64,000 nt of DNA, from the NCBI GenBank assembly GCA_965230415.1, contig CBDDKZ010000005.1:3906001-3970000 (forward strand), given 5' to 3'. Each line of letters begins with the position of its first letter. The first letter of the stretch is position 1. Source of the DNA: CBDDKZ01 sp965230415. Its GTDB lineage: Bacteria > Bacteroidota > Bacteroidia > Cytophagales > JAAEPT01. Positions 16,893 through 26,487 of this stretch are shown one piece after another. The translations under genes were made by a program, and so were the position numbers. Below the pieces are notes generated by a model. That model ran no database searches. It was not told the origin of the DNA and saw only the letters and a list, made by a program, of their open reading frames with translations.

Positions 16893-17534
16893 ATGGGAGT
16901 GACGAAAATTATATTAGCCGATGATCATGAAATATTTCGCAATGGAGTTAAGGAGTTAATTTCGAAAGAGCCTGATTTGGAAGTGGTCGGTGAAGCCTCT
17001 GATGGTAAAGCAGCTATTGAATTGGCTAAATCAATAGACGCCGATCTTTTAATAATGGATATCAGAATGCCTGAGTTAAATGGCATTGAAGCAAGTGCCG
17101 AACTCCTGAAAAGCAACCCTGAAGCCAGAATTATAATTTTTTCACTATATGATAATAAAGATTATGTGATTCGTTCTTTAAAGGTCGGCGCTGCCGGCTA
17201 TTTGCTTAAAGATACTAGTAACAAAATATTTTTGGATGCCATTAGAGCAGTGAAGAATGGCGATTTCTATTACATAGGAGAAGTGTCTGATGTGGTAATT
17301 AGACACTTTAAAGAGCATAAAAAGAACGATGAAATCCCCGACCAGCTCGTGAAGGTGCAATTGTCCAAGCGTGAATCTGAAATTCTTGAATTGATTGCCA
17401 GCGGAAAAAATAGTAAAGATACAGCCGATGAATTGGGGGTGAGCGTAAGAACTGTGGACGCACATCGTCAAAATATACTTCGCAAATTTGCCGTAAACAG
17501 TATAGAAGAGGTGCTCAGCAAAATGAGATCATGA
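16893..17534 (+). CDS. NarL/FixJ-family response regulator
   Basis: A 213-residue two-domain regulator. The receiver has the acidic pocket D10-D11, phospho-acceptor D56 (DLLIMDIRMPE), a switch Thr/Ser region and a Lys in YLLKDTS near 105. The C-terminal LuxR-type HTH spans about 150-210 (LSKRESEILELIASGKNSKDTADELGVSVRTVDAHRQNI). It follows the kinase gene by four bases, so the two form a cognate pair. TACTTA-type half-sites upstream of the urea locus loosely resemble the TACYYMT heptamer of NarL, which makes this regulator a candidate for controlling that locus. Confidence 0.93.
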   Translation: MGVTKIILADDHEIFRNGVKELISKEPDLEVVGEASDGKAAIELAKSIDADLLIMDIRMPELNGIEASAELLKSNPEARIIIFSLYDNKDYVIRSLKVGAAGYLLKDTSNKIFLDAIRAVKNGDFYYIGEVSDVVIRHFKEHKKNDEIPDQLVKVQLSKRESEILELIASGKNSKDTADELGVSVRTVDAHRQNILRKFAVNSIEEVLSKMRS

Positions 17535-17671
17535 ACAAGTTGAGGCAGTAAAGCATTTGTATAATAAATAGGTTTTTAAGCACCTATAAGGTTGACACAT
17601 ACGAGCCAATGAACTAGAATAATTGAATGCTTTAAATTTATTTGTTATTCTTTCAAAGCTTAAAAAAATGA

Positions 17672-18091
17672 AGTCAACACCGGTACTATCATGCAATAAA
17701 TAGTTATGCAGCGGGCTTGGGAATGGTGAAATGGTGGCTCGCAGGTGATATAACAAGCCTTGAAAGCGGTGCCTATCTAAAATATTATAAGAAAGGTAAC
17801 GATGAATGTGGAACTCCCGACAATTTACTGACATCCAATAAACGTATTTTGAACGATAGCCATATCGTTACTTACCCGAACCCAGTAGTCAATAAAATGA
17901 GCATTGTAGGCCTAGAACAAGAAAGGTTTGTATTAGCTATTTTTGATTTACAGGGCGCGCTCATGTACGTTGATGAATCAAATTCATCTGTACTTGATTT
18001 AAGCGATTTGAAAACAGGAACTTATGTCTTGGAATTGAGTTTGGAAAACGGACTTATGCGTAAATTAATAAGTGTAAATAGCGGTCTATAA
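17672..18091 (+). pseudogene. C-terminal fragment of a T9SS-exported protein
   Basis: The reading frame is open from 17672 (after a TGA) to 18091 but begins without a signal peptide or a convincing start; the first usable start is a TTG at 17717. The last 80 residues are a clear type A T9SS sorting domain (TYPNPVVNKMSIVG, LDLSDLKTGTYVLEL), and the preceding part (YAAGLGMVKWWLAGDI) looks like the tail of a larger exported protein. T9SS cargo needs an N-terminal Sec signal, which is absent, so this is most likely a 5'-deleted gene. The 137 bases upstream to the response regulator contain nothing else I can name. Confidence 0.6.
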
Positions 18092-18128
18092 CTTGATAAT
18101 AAAACGATTGTTTATCAGTTACGTTGTT

Positions 18129-18821
18129 TTACCAGGGCCTCTTGACCATTATCTCCTGACCCTGAATCCATTGGTGTATTAAGCGTTCGTTTTTACTAAT
18201 CGTCGCTACCATAAAAATGGAAGAGGCTTCCAAGGCCGAAGAAGAAGCTGCCTCTTCTTTTACTACTCCCTGTGCATCTATGTAATTAGAATGTATGAAA
18301 GATACTTGTGGACCTCTTTTTTCAATATACCCAACATGATTGCTTAGGCCGATTAGATAGATTTGATCTTCCCGCTGCTTGATATAGTCTAGTAGTTCCT
18401 CCATGTCATAAGTTGTATGTATGAGCGAATCGGGAGTGAGGGTCTTAATGAGGCCTTCAGCACTATGTTGAGCCAGGTGATACCTGTTTAATTGGAATCC
18501 GAGATGTTTCAAAGTTGTAGATACGAAGTAACCGCAAGCAATACTCCCTGATTGAGGTATTTCCGTAATACCATTGAAGTCCCACTTGGTACCATACCAA
18601 AAAGGGAAGATTTTATCCGATAGCAATAGATGCATTTGTTTACCCAGTGAATCATAATTGATAGCTTCGCAGCTAGCCTTGAGTTGAACTTTAATACTCT
18701 TTTTTACCAGCTTGTAATTGTACCTGTTGTCATTATTCGCATTTGAATTAAAGCAAATCAGGTATAGTGTAATAAGTATTAAAAGTGGAATCTTTTTTGT
18801 TGATTGAAACAGTAGCATCAT
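18129..18821 (-). CDS. Exported cysteine-peptidase-like protein
   Basis: A 230-residue protein with an N-terminal hydrophobic signal (residues 10-29). The core resembles NlpC/P60 or papain-like folds: C96 in a helix start (SGSIACGYFVSTTLKHLG), H162 in SNHVGYIEKRG, and H177/N179 two strands later (FIHSNY), in the right order for a Cys-His-polar triad. Such proteins usually cleave or remodel peptidoglycan stems or other amides in the periplasm. I do not recognise a characterised orthologue. It is downstream of the GH18-like gene on the same strand with a 75-base gap. Function is inferred from motif order only. Confidence 0.65.
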   Translation of the reverse strand: MMLLFQSTKKIPLLILITLYLICFNSNANNDNRYNYKLVKKSIKVQLKASCEAINYDSLGKQMHLLLSDKIFPFWYGTKWDFNGITEIPQSGSIACGYFVSTTLKHLGFQLNRYHLAQHSAEGLIKTLTPDSLIHTTYDMEELLDYIKQREDQIYLIGLSNHVGYIEKRGPQVSFIHSNYIDAQGVVKEEAASSSALEASSIFMVATISKNERLIHQWIQGQEIMVKRPW

Positions 18822-18896
18822 GTTTTTAGCTACATAATGCCATCGGGTCTGAAAGTTACATGTCGTTTTCTAACTTAATTTGTAGTTTAGAATAAA

Positions 18897-21137
18897 TTAC
18901 AACTTTATTATTTTTTTGCTTTGCCCCAGGTATTGCAGGAAATAAATTCCACTTTCCAAATTACTTAAGTCCAATGTCTTTTTATTGATGACCAGCTCCT
19001 GCTTTATCAGGTGTCCACGTAAATCCATCAAACGAATGAATACAGGTTGCTGCCGTTCATGACTGATGTTTATTAGATTTTTCGTTGGGTTAGGGTAAAT
19101 TTTTAAGACCTGTTCATCGGTATTTGTATGAAGACCGGTAATGATTTCCTGATGTGAGATTAAGTGCAATGCATTTATAACAGTGAATGCTTCTGTTACA
19201 GGGTCGCTCTTTTGTTGGTCGAAGACGATTTCAATGTCTCCGCCGTCAGACTCTATAGTGGTTTTGAATTTCGTAATTTCGGAAAAGGCCATATTTCCTA
19301 CAGAAATATCAATATTTTCAAAGTTGCTGATGCCTCCTGCATCTCTAATTTCGATGTTGAATAAACCGGTCTGCCTTTCAGCATCGTGGTGAATAGATTC
19401 CCAGGTATAAAAACCTGTTGGAAGCCCTTGAAGAGTTAGTGTTAGAGGGTTTCCCGGTTGCCGGTTATCTGTGCCGATCCAGTCGCGCAACAGGTCGGGG
19501 TTAGCTGTTCCGTCATCACCACCTCTATCATACATTTGAGCCGATTCGTTTACAGCATCTGTAGCCCACGAAGGATTTATAGTCACGTATTTGCCAAAAG
19601 CATTGTAAGATTGGGGTGTGAAATCATTTAAATCTTCAGTTTCAGCTTGATAGACCTCGTAACCGGCTGCAACAGGGGTATTTGGCTGCCCAAAGTCTAT
19701 GAGCAAGGAGTCAAAGCCTTCATCATAAATTTTAATATTACTAAAGTTTCCTGTACCTGTTCCGTTATTAGCATTTATAAATGTGATATATTGAATAGCT
19801 CCGCTTAAATAATCACCCACTGGTATTTTGTAATGAGCAGTATTACCGTTATAATTGTTGAAGTTCTGGACAGAATTGTTCCATGTCGTACTTCCACTAA
19901 TTTGAAAATGATGAGCTGGGGCACTATTAACCGTATCCTCTACTAATCCAATGGCATTGATTTCATTGTTCAAATCACCATTGAAGTCAAACTCCAGGTA
20001 GGTAATAGGGCTTAGACTGTAATTTAGTGATGCCGCTTTCCAGCTATTTCCTGTCAAGCTTGCCGAGCTGGTCATTGCATTAATTGTTCCGGGGTCGTCT
20101 GCTGAAGTATAACTGAAAAAGTCCCTTAATTCCATAGTCTCTCCACTAACATCTACTTGAAGCATACATGCACTTAATCCTGTAGTGCCTTCCACACATC
20201 TTCCACAACCATCGATAAATGCAGCGCCACCACTTACTCCGTTGCAATCTACCGGATCGTTGGTTTCACAACCATCGATATCCAGTGCATTGTTAATAGC
20301 AGCGGCATATTGTTCAGTCAGATCCGTGTTGTCAAAATCATCATACAACCACATCCAGCCGCCCGTAATTCCACATTGATTTTGCCAGTTGTTCATATGG
20401 TTTTCCACTTGTGCAGGGCTGTCATCGCGGTCCCAGAGTCCTGGCCAAACGGGGATATTGTCGAAATAAGATTCCCATGTACAGGGGTTATTGTTGGCAC
20501 CACCGTCGTAGCACTGTAAGTAAATAGCATCAACAGCGCCAGGGTGAGCATTGTTAGTATTAGTCGCTACACTTTGCCAGAATGAGACTTGCTCGTAGGG
20601 AGCGAAGGTCACTTTGTAGCCTAATTCGGCTAACATAATTGAAAATTCCGAAGCGCTTGGCGCATGGTAGGTAGACTCGTCATCGAAGTTTATAGCATCT
20701 ATTTCAGGTATAGCCTCTTTGAGTGCTTTGAAGTTTCTGTACAAGATAGAGTTTTCACCTGTGCCCTGGTTGTCAATTAATGTACGTATGTTGTCGAAGG
20801 TGGATGATCCCCAGGCGCTAAGTCCAAATTCAATACGCTCTATCGTGGTTGGGCTCGTTTTTAATGTCTTCATATCATCATCAAAGAAAGGGTAGGTGCT
20901 TTCACCCACATAATCTCCATTACTACATATTAAAAACTCAGCATTGAAGTTGAGGTCACCATTTTGATTGATATGTATGGTCCATACTATTAAATGTGTG
21001 TAACAGGAGTTTCTCAATTCCTCGATGGAATAATCCCTGCTGTAATAGATAGGGCCACCGGCAAATATACCTGTTTGTGCAACCAGTTTGGTGATAGAAG
21101 TTAAAAAGAGTAAGAAAAGGAAAATTGTACGTTTCAT
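18897..21137 (-). CDS. T9SS-exported GH18-like glycoside hydrolase
   Basis: A 746-residue secreted protein. Signal peptide residues 1-20 (cleavage after LVAQ region), then a (beta/alpha)8-type domain of about 280 residues that resembles family 18: YTHLIVWTIHI early, a catalytic-type motif D147-A-I-N150-F-D152-D-E154, and late strands YLQCYDGG and GGWMWLYDDFDN. Family 18 normally has DxxDxDxE; here the second Asp is Asn, while the acid Glu is kept. A Cys-rich linker (DCNGVSGGAAFIDGCGRCVEG) leads to two beta-rich modules and a type A T9SS sorting domain (IYPNPTKNLINI; LESGIYFLQYL). It probably acts on chitin or another N-acetylglucosamine polymer outside the cell; a purely binding role is possible. 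Confidence 0.75.
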   Translation of the reverse strand: MKRTIFLFLLFLTSITKLVAQTGIFAGGPIYYSRDYSIEELRNSCYTHLIVWTIHINQNGDLNFNAEFLICSNGDYVGESTYPFFDDDMKTLKTSPTTIERIEFGLSAWGSSTFDNIRTLIDNQGTGENSILYRNFKALKEAIPEIDAINFDDESTYHAPSASEFSIMLAELGYKVTFAPYEQVSFWQSVATNTNNAHPGAVDAIYLQCYDGGANNNPCTWESYFDNIPVWPGLWDRDDSPAQVENHMNNWQNQCGITGGWMWLYDDFDNTDLTEQYAAAINNALDIDGCETNDPVDCNGVSGGAAFIDGCGRCVEGTTGLSACMLQVDVSGETMELRDFFSYTSADDPGTINAMTSSASLTGNSWKAASLNYSLSPITYLEFDFNGDLNNEINAIGLVEDTVNSAPAHHFQISGSTTWNNSVQNFNNYNGNTAHYKIPVGDYLSGAIQYITFINANNGTGTGNFSNIKIYDEGFDSLLIDFGQPNTPVAAGYEVYQAETEDLNDFTPQSYNAFGKYVTINPSWATDAVNESAQMYDRGGDDGTANPDLLRDWIGTDNRQPGNPLTLTLQGLPTGFYTWESIHHDAERQTGLFNIEIRDAGGISNFENIDISVGNMAFSEITKFKTTIESDGGDIEIVFDQQKSDPVTEAFTVINALHLISHQEIITGLHTNTDEQVLKIYPNPTKNLINISHERQQPVFIRLMDLRGHLIKQELVINKKTLDLSNLESGIYFLQYLGQSKKIIKL

Positions 21138-21274
21138 TAATACGGGGATAAGCTTAAAATTTACGAAGAAGTTTTTGCAGAACTTATACCCTGCAAAACT
21201 GTGAAATAACTTATAAACGGATTAAGAGGAGAATAAATTAAAATAACTATAAAAATTGAGTAAGCCAAATGTAA

Positions 21275-22447
21275 TTAATGCGAGTTTTCTAATTGGTAGT
21301 TATCTTCAAGGGTTTTGAAACGAATGGATGTTGAAGCATTTTGTGACTTGAATAAGTTTAGTATTACATCTGATTGTTCCTTTTCTAAAGAAACAAATTC
21401 GTGGGTGTTATAATCCAGGTGATATAGTATATTATTCACCCTCAGGTAATAGTTGTCATGCTTCTTCATGTGAATGATATCAAATTCTGAACCGAGTTTT
21501 TTAAAAAGGTTCTCCGTAATAATAAGCTCCTGGTTTCTGAATTTATATTTGGTGTTTCTATGATCTAAAATATCTTCTACCTCCAATATGTGAAACAAGA
21601 GGTCGCTGTCTGTTTTTGATATTACTAAGCCTGTTTGCTCAATGGCAATTCTTGGTCCTTTCCCTGTCCCCATAGAAAGCGTTTGTAGTTGATGTATATC
21701 GCGATGCGCTATAAGATCTCGTAGCTGTGCTGATTTGCTAAGTTGATAGTACTTGTTTCTATAGAAAAGGTAGAGTTTGTTTTCGAATCTCCTGATTTCC
21801 ACTTTTTGAAGATTCATATATGTACCATAAAGCCACAATTTTTTGCCATCAAAAATATAAGAAGGACTAGCCATTTCTTCAGCATGAAGAATTTGTAAGT
21901 CGAAGGAATGTATGATGTTCATTTCTTCGATTGTTTCGGGCTCATTTTTGGGGGCAGTGGGAGTACTACGTTCACCGTGTATGGTTTCGGTTTCGACCAC
22001 AGCTACCTGTTGACTGTTGTCTGCTATCGCGGTATCTGAGGAAATTAAAATGGGACTTTTTTCTTGTTTTTCAGGGCTAGGATTGGCAGTGTGAGTTGAT
22101 TCTTTCGCCAGTTCAGTTCGTGGACTCACATAGTTTTGCAATACTATGAAAGTAATTATAGTAACAATGCTTGCAGCGACAATGTAAATGGTTTTTGTTT
22201 TACTGATTGTTACCCCGGTATTTTTAGGTGTTTCACCAAGCTCTTGATGGTAACCGTCCAGTTCTTTTTTAAGCTGTAGTTCGCCATAAGCTTCAATAGA
22301 AGCATAAATCTCTTTTTGAAGCGCAACCTCCTTTGAGAATGTAGCATCGGCCTGCATTCTTTTTTCAAAATTCTTAAGGTCGTCACCTTCCAGTGAACCC
22401 TTAAGGTAAGCGTCGATTTGTGCTATATCGTTTAATTCTTCCGACAT
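21275..22447 (-). CDS. Membrane-anchored anti-sigma factor
   Basis: A 390-residue protein encoded one base after the ECF sigma gene. Residues 1-80 have the helical anti-sigma look of Bacteroidota (IDAYLKGSLEGDDLKNFEKRMQADATFSKEVALQ), which would hold the sigma factor in the cytoplasm. A single membrane helix lies at about 107-125 (YIVAASIVTIITFIVL), followed by a periplasmic domain of about 260 residues containing repeated short beta motifs (KKLWLYGTYMN; KLYLFYRNKYYQLSKS) with no known sensor signature. It has no zinc-finger HxxxCxxC. The pair probably links an envelope signal to transcription; the following GH18-like gene may be a target or a chance neighbour. Confidence 0.8.
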   Translation of the reverse strand: MSEELNDIAQIDAYLKGSLEGDDLKNFEKRMQADATFSKEVALQKEIYASIEAYGELQLKKELDGYHQELGETPKNTGVTISKTKTIYIVAASIVTIITFIVLQNYVSPRTELAKESTHTANPSPEKQEKSPILISSDTAIADNSQQVAVVETETIHGERSTPTAPKNEPETIEEMNIIHSFDLQILHAEEMASPSYIFDGKKLWLYGTYMNLQKVEIRRFENKLYLFYRNKYYQLSKSAQLRDLIAHRDIHQLQTLSMGTGKGPRIAIEQTGLVISKTDSDLLFHILEVEDILDHRNTKYKFRNQELIITENLFKKLGSEFDIIHMKKHDNYYLRVNNILYHLDYNTHEFVSLEKEQSDVILNLFKSQNASTSIRFKTLEDNYQLENSH

Positions 22448-22448
22448 T

Positions 22449-23012
22449 TTAACTTAGGTAAACGGTTTTTGCCTCTAAAGGAATTATTTTTTTGAGTCGT
22501 TGAATACACTTATACTTTTGTTGTCGCGCTGTATGTTCGTTGGCATAACCCAGTTTTATGCTGATTTGTTGCATACTCAGCTTTTCATACTCATGTAGCA
22601 ATAGAATAGATTTACATGGTTCACCAATTTTATCCAGCTTATCGAATATAAATTCTCTCAGAGACATTTTTTTTGTCTCCTGAAACTCAAAATGTTGTTC
22701 TTCTTTTACAAGCTCTTTAGCTTTGTCCAGATTTGTGACGTACTTTTTATTCTTATTAGAAAGTTGCTTGAGCCATAAATTATTGGCAATAGAATATAAG
22801 TAAGTACTTATTTTTGATGTAAGAATAAAGTCTCCTTTTTTAACATTTTTGTAAAATGCTATGAGTACGTTCTGAAATAAATCTTTAGCATCTTCTTCAC
22901 TGCCACTATTAGAAAGTACCATATTTTTAATCATTGGATAGTGGTCATAGAGCACTTTAAATGCACTGTGATCACCTTTTTTCAACAATTCAATTACATT
23001 TTGGTCTTCCAT
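22449..23012 (-). CDS. ECF-type RNA polymerase sigma factor
   Basis: A 187-residue sigma-70 family protein with region 2 (residues 10-85: GDHSAFKVLYDHYPMIKN, SEEDAKDLFQNVLIAFYKNV, ISTYLYSIANNLWLKQL) and region 4 (about 125-180: PCKSILLLHEYEKLSMQQISIKLGYANEHTARQQKYKCIQRLKK). Regions 1 and 3 are missing, as in ECF sigmas. It is transcribed together with its anti-sigma gene, with only one base between them, and lies 54 bases after icmF on the same strand. Confidence 0.93.
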   Translation of the reverse strand: MEDQNVIELLKKGDHSAFKVLYDHYPMIKNMVLSNSGSEEDAKDLFQNVLIAFYKNVKKGDFILTSKISTYLYSIANNLWLKQLSNKNKKYVTNLDKAKELVKEEQHFEFQETKKMSLREFIFDKLDKIGEPCKSILLLHEYEKLSMQQISIKLGYANEHTARQQKYKCIQRLKKIIPLEAKTVYLS

Positions 23013-23066
23013 TAAAACGTTTATTCGTTAATACACCAGTATTCGGGGATGTCACCTCTGTTGATT

Positions 23067-26000
23067 CTATAAATTTCTTCTATAGCGACCTCCTACATCA
23101 AAAAGGGTGTGTGTAAGCTGGCCCAGGGTGCATCGTTTTGTCGCTTTCATAAGCACTTCAAAACTATTTTGGTTGTGGTGTATGCAATCCGTTAATTCTT
23201 TCAATAATTCACTACTACTAATAACGTAATTTTTTTTGAAATCTCGTAATGATTCTATGGCTCTTCTTTTTTCATCGTCATGAGATCGCACGACTTCAGA
23301 AGGGATGATCGTCGGGCTACCTTCTTCGTTTAAAAAGGTATTAACTCCAACGACAGGTATTTCACCAGCTAGTTTAAGCGATTCATAATGCATCGATTCT
23401 TCCTGTATCTTAGAACGTTGGTACATGTTTTCCATTGCTCCGATTACTCCTCCACGTTCGGAAAGGCGTTCAAATTCTACTAAAACTGCTTCTTCAACCA
23501 AATCTGTAATTTCTTCAATTATGAATGATCCCTGAAGCATATTTTCGTTGGCAGATAAACCATATTCCTTGTTAATTATTAACTGTATGGCTACGGCACG
23601 TCTAACCGATTCTTCTGTAGGCGTTGTAATGGCTTCATCATATGCATTGGTGTGTAATGAATTACAACTGTCGTATATCGCATAGAGCGCCTGAAGAGTA
23701 GTGCGTATATCGTTAAATGAAATCTCCTGTGCGTGCAGAGACCTTCCCGAAGTTTGGATATGATATTTGAGTTTTTGCGATCGATCGTTTGCACCATATT
23801 TATGTTTGAGGGCTTTGGCCCAAATTCTTCGTGCGACACGTCCAATAACCGCATATTCAGCATCGATACCGTTTGAAAAGAAAAACGACAAACTGGGTGC
23901 GAAATCGTCAATTTTCATACCTCTTGAAAGGTAGTATTCGATATAAGTAAATCCGTTGGCCAGAGTAAATGCAAGCTGGGTAATCGGGTTTGCACCGGCC
24001 TCAGCGATATGGTAACCTGAAATCGAAACTGAATAAAAATTACGTACCTGGTTATCGATAAAGAATTGTTGTATATCGCCCATGAGCATCAAGGCAAATT
24101 CGGCAGAAAATATGCACGTGTTTTGCGCCTGGTCCTCTTTCAAAATGTCTGCCTGAACGGTTCCCCGAACGTCTTTTAGCGTAGCGGCTTTAATATTTTC
24201 ATAAGTTTGTGAATCCAGAACCTCGTCCCCTGATACACCAAGAAGCATCAGGCCGAGACCATCGTTATGGTCCGGTAATTCGCCGTAGTATTCGCGTTTT
24301 TGTTCCCGTCCTAATTTGTTTATTTGCTCCTTTATTTGTGTCTCCAGTCCGTGTTCCCTTATATATTTTTCGCACTGTTGGTCAATGGCCGTATTTAGGA
24401 AGAACGCCAAAAAAAAAGGCGCCGGACCATTTATGGTCATCGATACTGAAGTTTTGGGATCACATAGATCAAATCCCGAATATAAAACCTTCATATCATC
24501 CAGGGTGGAAACACTCACTCCTGAATTACCGATTTTACCAAATATGTCGGGACGTTCATCCGGGTCTTCACCATAAAGTGTTACCGAATCGAATGCTGTT
24601 GACAAACGATTCGCTTTTGCATTTCGTGCGAGTAGGTGAAAGCGTTTATTAGTACGTTCGGCCACACCTTCTCCCGCGAACATGCGGGTAGGTAATTCAG
24701 TAGTGCGTCTAAGGGGAAACACACCGGCAGTATATGGGAATCTCCCGGGCATATTTTCTTGTAGTCTCCAGCGTACAATATCGGCCCACTCACGGTATTT
24801 TGGTAAAGCAACTTTAGGCAAACGCGTATTGGAAAGCGTTTCGAAATAGAGTGGGATTTGAATCAATTTATCCCTAACCTGATACTCAAAAATGTCCTGT
24901 TTGTATTTGTCTTTCACAGAAGGCCATTTTTCGATGATGCTTTTGACATCAGGGTCTAATGAGTTCCAAAGTGCTTCGTAGGTGGTTTCCAGCACTGAAA
25001 TTTGCTCTTTGTAATGAGGGTTCTGTGATTTAAGCATTTCCAGCGTACCATGGAGCTGATAGGCCCTGGAAGCGGTAGTGCTTTGATCTTCAACAAATTT
25101 GGTGTAATCACGGTTAAGTTGCGCGATAGCTGCGAGGTAGCGAATATGTTTGTCAGGTATTATTTTCGACGCAGCACTTATTTTGGATTCTTTTGCCGGT
25201 TTGAAGGGAATCTGATAGCGATCTTCTATTAGTTTACTTAAGTAATTAAAAAGAAGATCTACACCTTCGTCCTTAAACTGAGCTGCTTTTGTGGCAAATA
25301 CAGGGATTTCATTATCAGGAGTGTCCCAGTCTTCCTTGTTTCTTCGCACTTGCTTTTTTATTGCTTTTAGAGCATCCTCAGCCCCTTTTTTGTCAGCTTT
25401 ATTCAAAGCAACAATATCGGCGTAATCAAGCATGTCAATTTTTTCCAGTTGTGTAGCCGCGCCATATTCGGAGGTCATAACATACATGGATATATCACTG
25501 ATATCTGTTATTTCACTGTCAGATTGACCAATACCCGATGTCTCTACAAATATGAGGTCGAATGCAGCTGCTTTACAGATCGCTATCCCGTCCTCAACAG
25601 TTTTATTAAGTGCCAAATGCGCTTGTCGGGTAGCAAACGATCGCATAAAAATGCGAGGTGTATCGATACTGTTCATTCTTATGCGATCGCCAAGAAGTGC
25701 TCCGCCACTTTTGCGTTTGCTCGGGTCTATCGACAATACTGCTATGCTGATCTGTTCATTATTGGTCAGGAAGCGTTGCAAAAGCTCATCTACTAATGAG
25801 GACTTACCCGCTCCACCTGTTCCGGTGATTCCTATTACAGGTATTGGAAGATTGGGTTTATAATAGTTCAGGGACTGAAAACGTTTTGCGTCGGTTTCTG
25901 CCAATGTGATTAGTTGAGCTATATACTGCTTAGTTATATTTGTTGGTAGCTTTTCTTTAAATTGTACATCTGCCAGCGTATCAAAATCAAGCCTTTTGAG

Positions 26001-26414
26001 GGCATCTTCGATCATGCCTTTAAGACCCATGGCCCTTCCGTCGTCTGGTGTATAAATTTTGGTGATTCCATAGCGCTCCAGAATTTTCACCTCTTCCGGT
26101 AGAATAGTACCACCTCCGCCACCTATTATTCTGGTTTTGGCTTGTTTCTCCTGTAATAAATCGTAAACATATTTAAAGAATTCGACGTGCCCGCCCTGAT
26201 AGCTCGTAATGGCTATACCCTGTGCATCTTCCTGGATAGCACAATCAACAATTTCTTCTGCTGATCTGTTATGGCCTAAGTGTATAACCTCCGCTCCGTA
26301 CGACTGCATGATTCGTCTCATTATATTTATTGCAGCGTCGTGGCCATCAAAAAGTGATGTTGCTGTTACAATTCGTATCTTATTCCGTAAGTTCAATCCC
26401 GTTTGTTTTTTCAT
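23067..26414 (-). CDS. icmF: Fused isobutyryl-CoA mutase IcmF
   Basis: A 1115-residue three-part enzyme: a B12-binding domain (residues 12-140) with DGHD and axial ligand H25; a MeaB-like G-protein domain (about 185-400) with P-loop GTGGAGKSS at 198-206 and the base motif NKAD; and an acyl-CoA mutase domain. In the active site the segment TRMFAGEG places Phe579 where methylmalonyl-CoA mutase has Tyr, the hallmark of isobutyryl-CoA mutases. It interconverts isobutyryl- and n-butyryl-CoA using adenosylcobalamin, with its own chaperone GTPase attached, in branched-chain amino acid and fatty acid metabolism. It is full length. Confidence 0.93.
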   Translation of the reverse strand: MKKQTGLNLRNKIRIVTATSLFDGHDAAINIMRRIMQSYGAEVIHLGHNRSAEEIVDCAIQEDAQGIAITSYQGGHVEFFKYVYDLLQEKQAKTRIIGGGGGTILPEEVKILERYGITKIYTPDDGRAMGLKGMIEDALKRLDFDTLADVQFKEKLPTNITKQYIAQLITLAETDAKRFQSLNYYKPNLPIPVIGITGTGGAGKSSLVDELLQRFLTNNEQISIAVLSIDPSKRKSGGALLGDRIRMNSIDTPRIFMRSFATRQAHLALNKTVEDGIAICKAAAFDLIFVETSGIGQSDSEITDISDISMYVMTSEYGAATQLEKIDMLDYADIVALNKADKKGAEDALKAIKKQVRRNKEDWDTPDNEIPVFATKAAQFKDEGVDLLFNYLSKLIEDRYQIPFKPAKESKISAASKIIPDKHIRYLAAIAQLNRDYTKFVEDQSTTASRAYQLHGTLEMLKSQNPHYKEQISVLETTYEALWNSLDPDVKSIIEKWPSVKDKYKQDIFEYQVRDKLIQIPLYFETLSNTRLPKVALPKYREWADIVRWRLQENMPGRFPYTAGVFPLRRTTELPTRMFAGEGVAERTNKRFHLLARNAKANRLSTAFDSVTLYGEDPDERPDIFGKIGNSGVSVSTLDDMKVLYSGFDLCDPKTSVSMTINGPAPFFLAFFLNTAIDQQCEKYIREHGLETQIKEQINKLGREQKREYYGELPDHNDGLGLMLLGVSGDEVLDSQTYENIKAATLKDVRGTVQADILKEDQAQNTCIFSAEFALMLMGDIQQFFIDNQVRNFYSVSISGYHIAEAGANPITQLAFTLANGFTYIEYYLSRGMKIDDFAPSLSFFFSNGIDAEYAVIGRVARRIWAKALKHKYGANDRSQKLKYHIQTSGRSLHAQEISFNDIRTTLQALYAIYDSCNSLHTNAYDEAITTPTEESVRRAVAIQLIINKEYGLSANENMLQGSFIIEEITDLVEEAVLVEFERLSERGGVIGAMENMYQRSKIQEESMHYESLKLAGEIPVVGVNTFLNEEGSPTIIPSEVVRSHDDEKRRAIESLRDFKKNYVISSSELLKELTDCIHHNQNSFEVLMKATKRCTLGQLTHTLFDVGGRYRRNL

Positions 26415-26487
26415 TAATGATTAGCACAACATCGTGAATCCTACAATGTGTCTATAATCATTAACGTTCAAAATTTGCGCTGGTTCA

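Noticed and set aside
24209..24652. 147-codon open frame antisense to icmF
   Set aside because: Opposite to the strongly conserved mutase domain, with Arg/Pro/Ser-rich sequence typical of a shadow frame.
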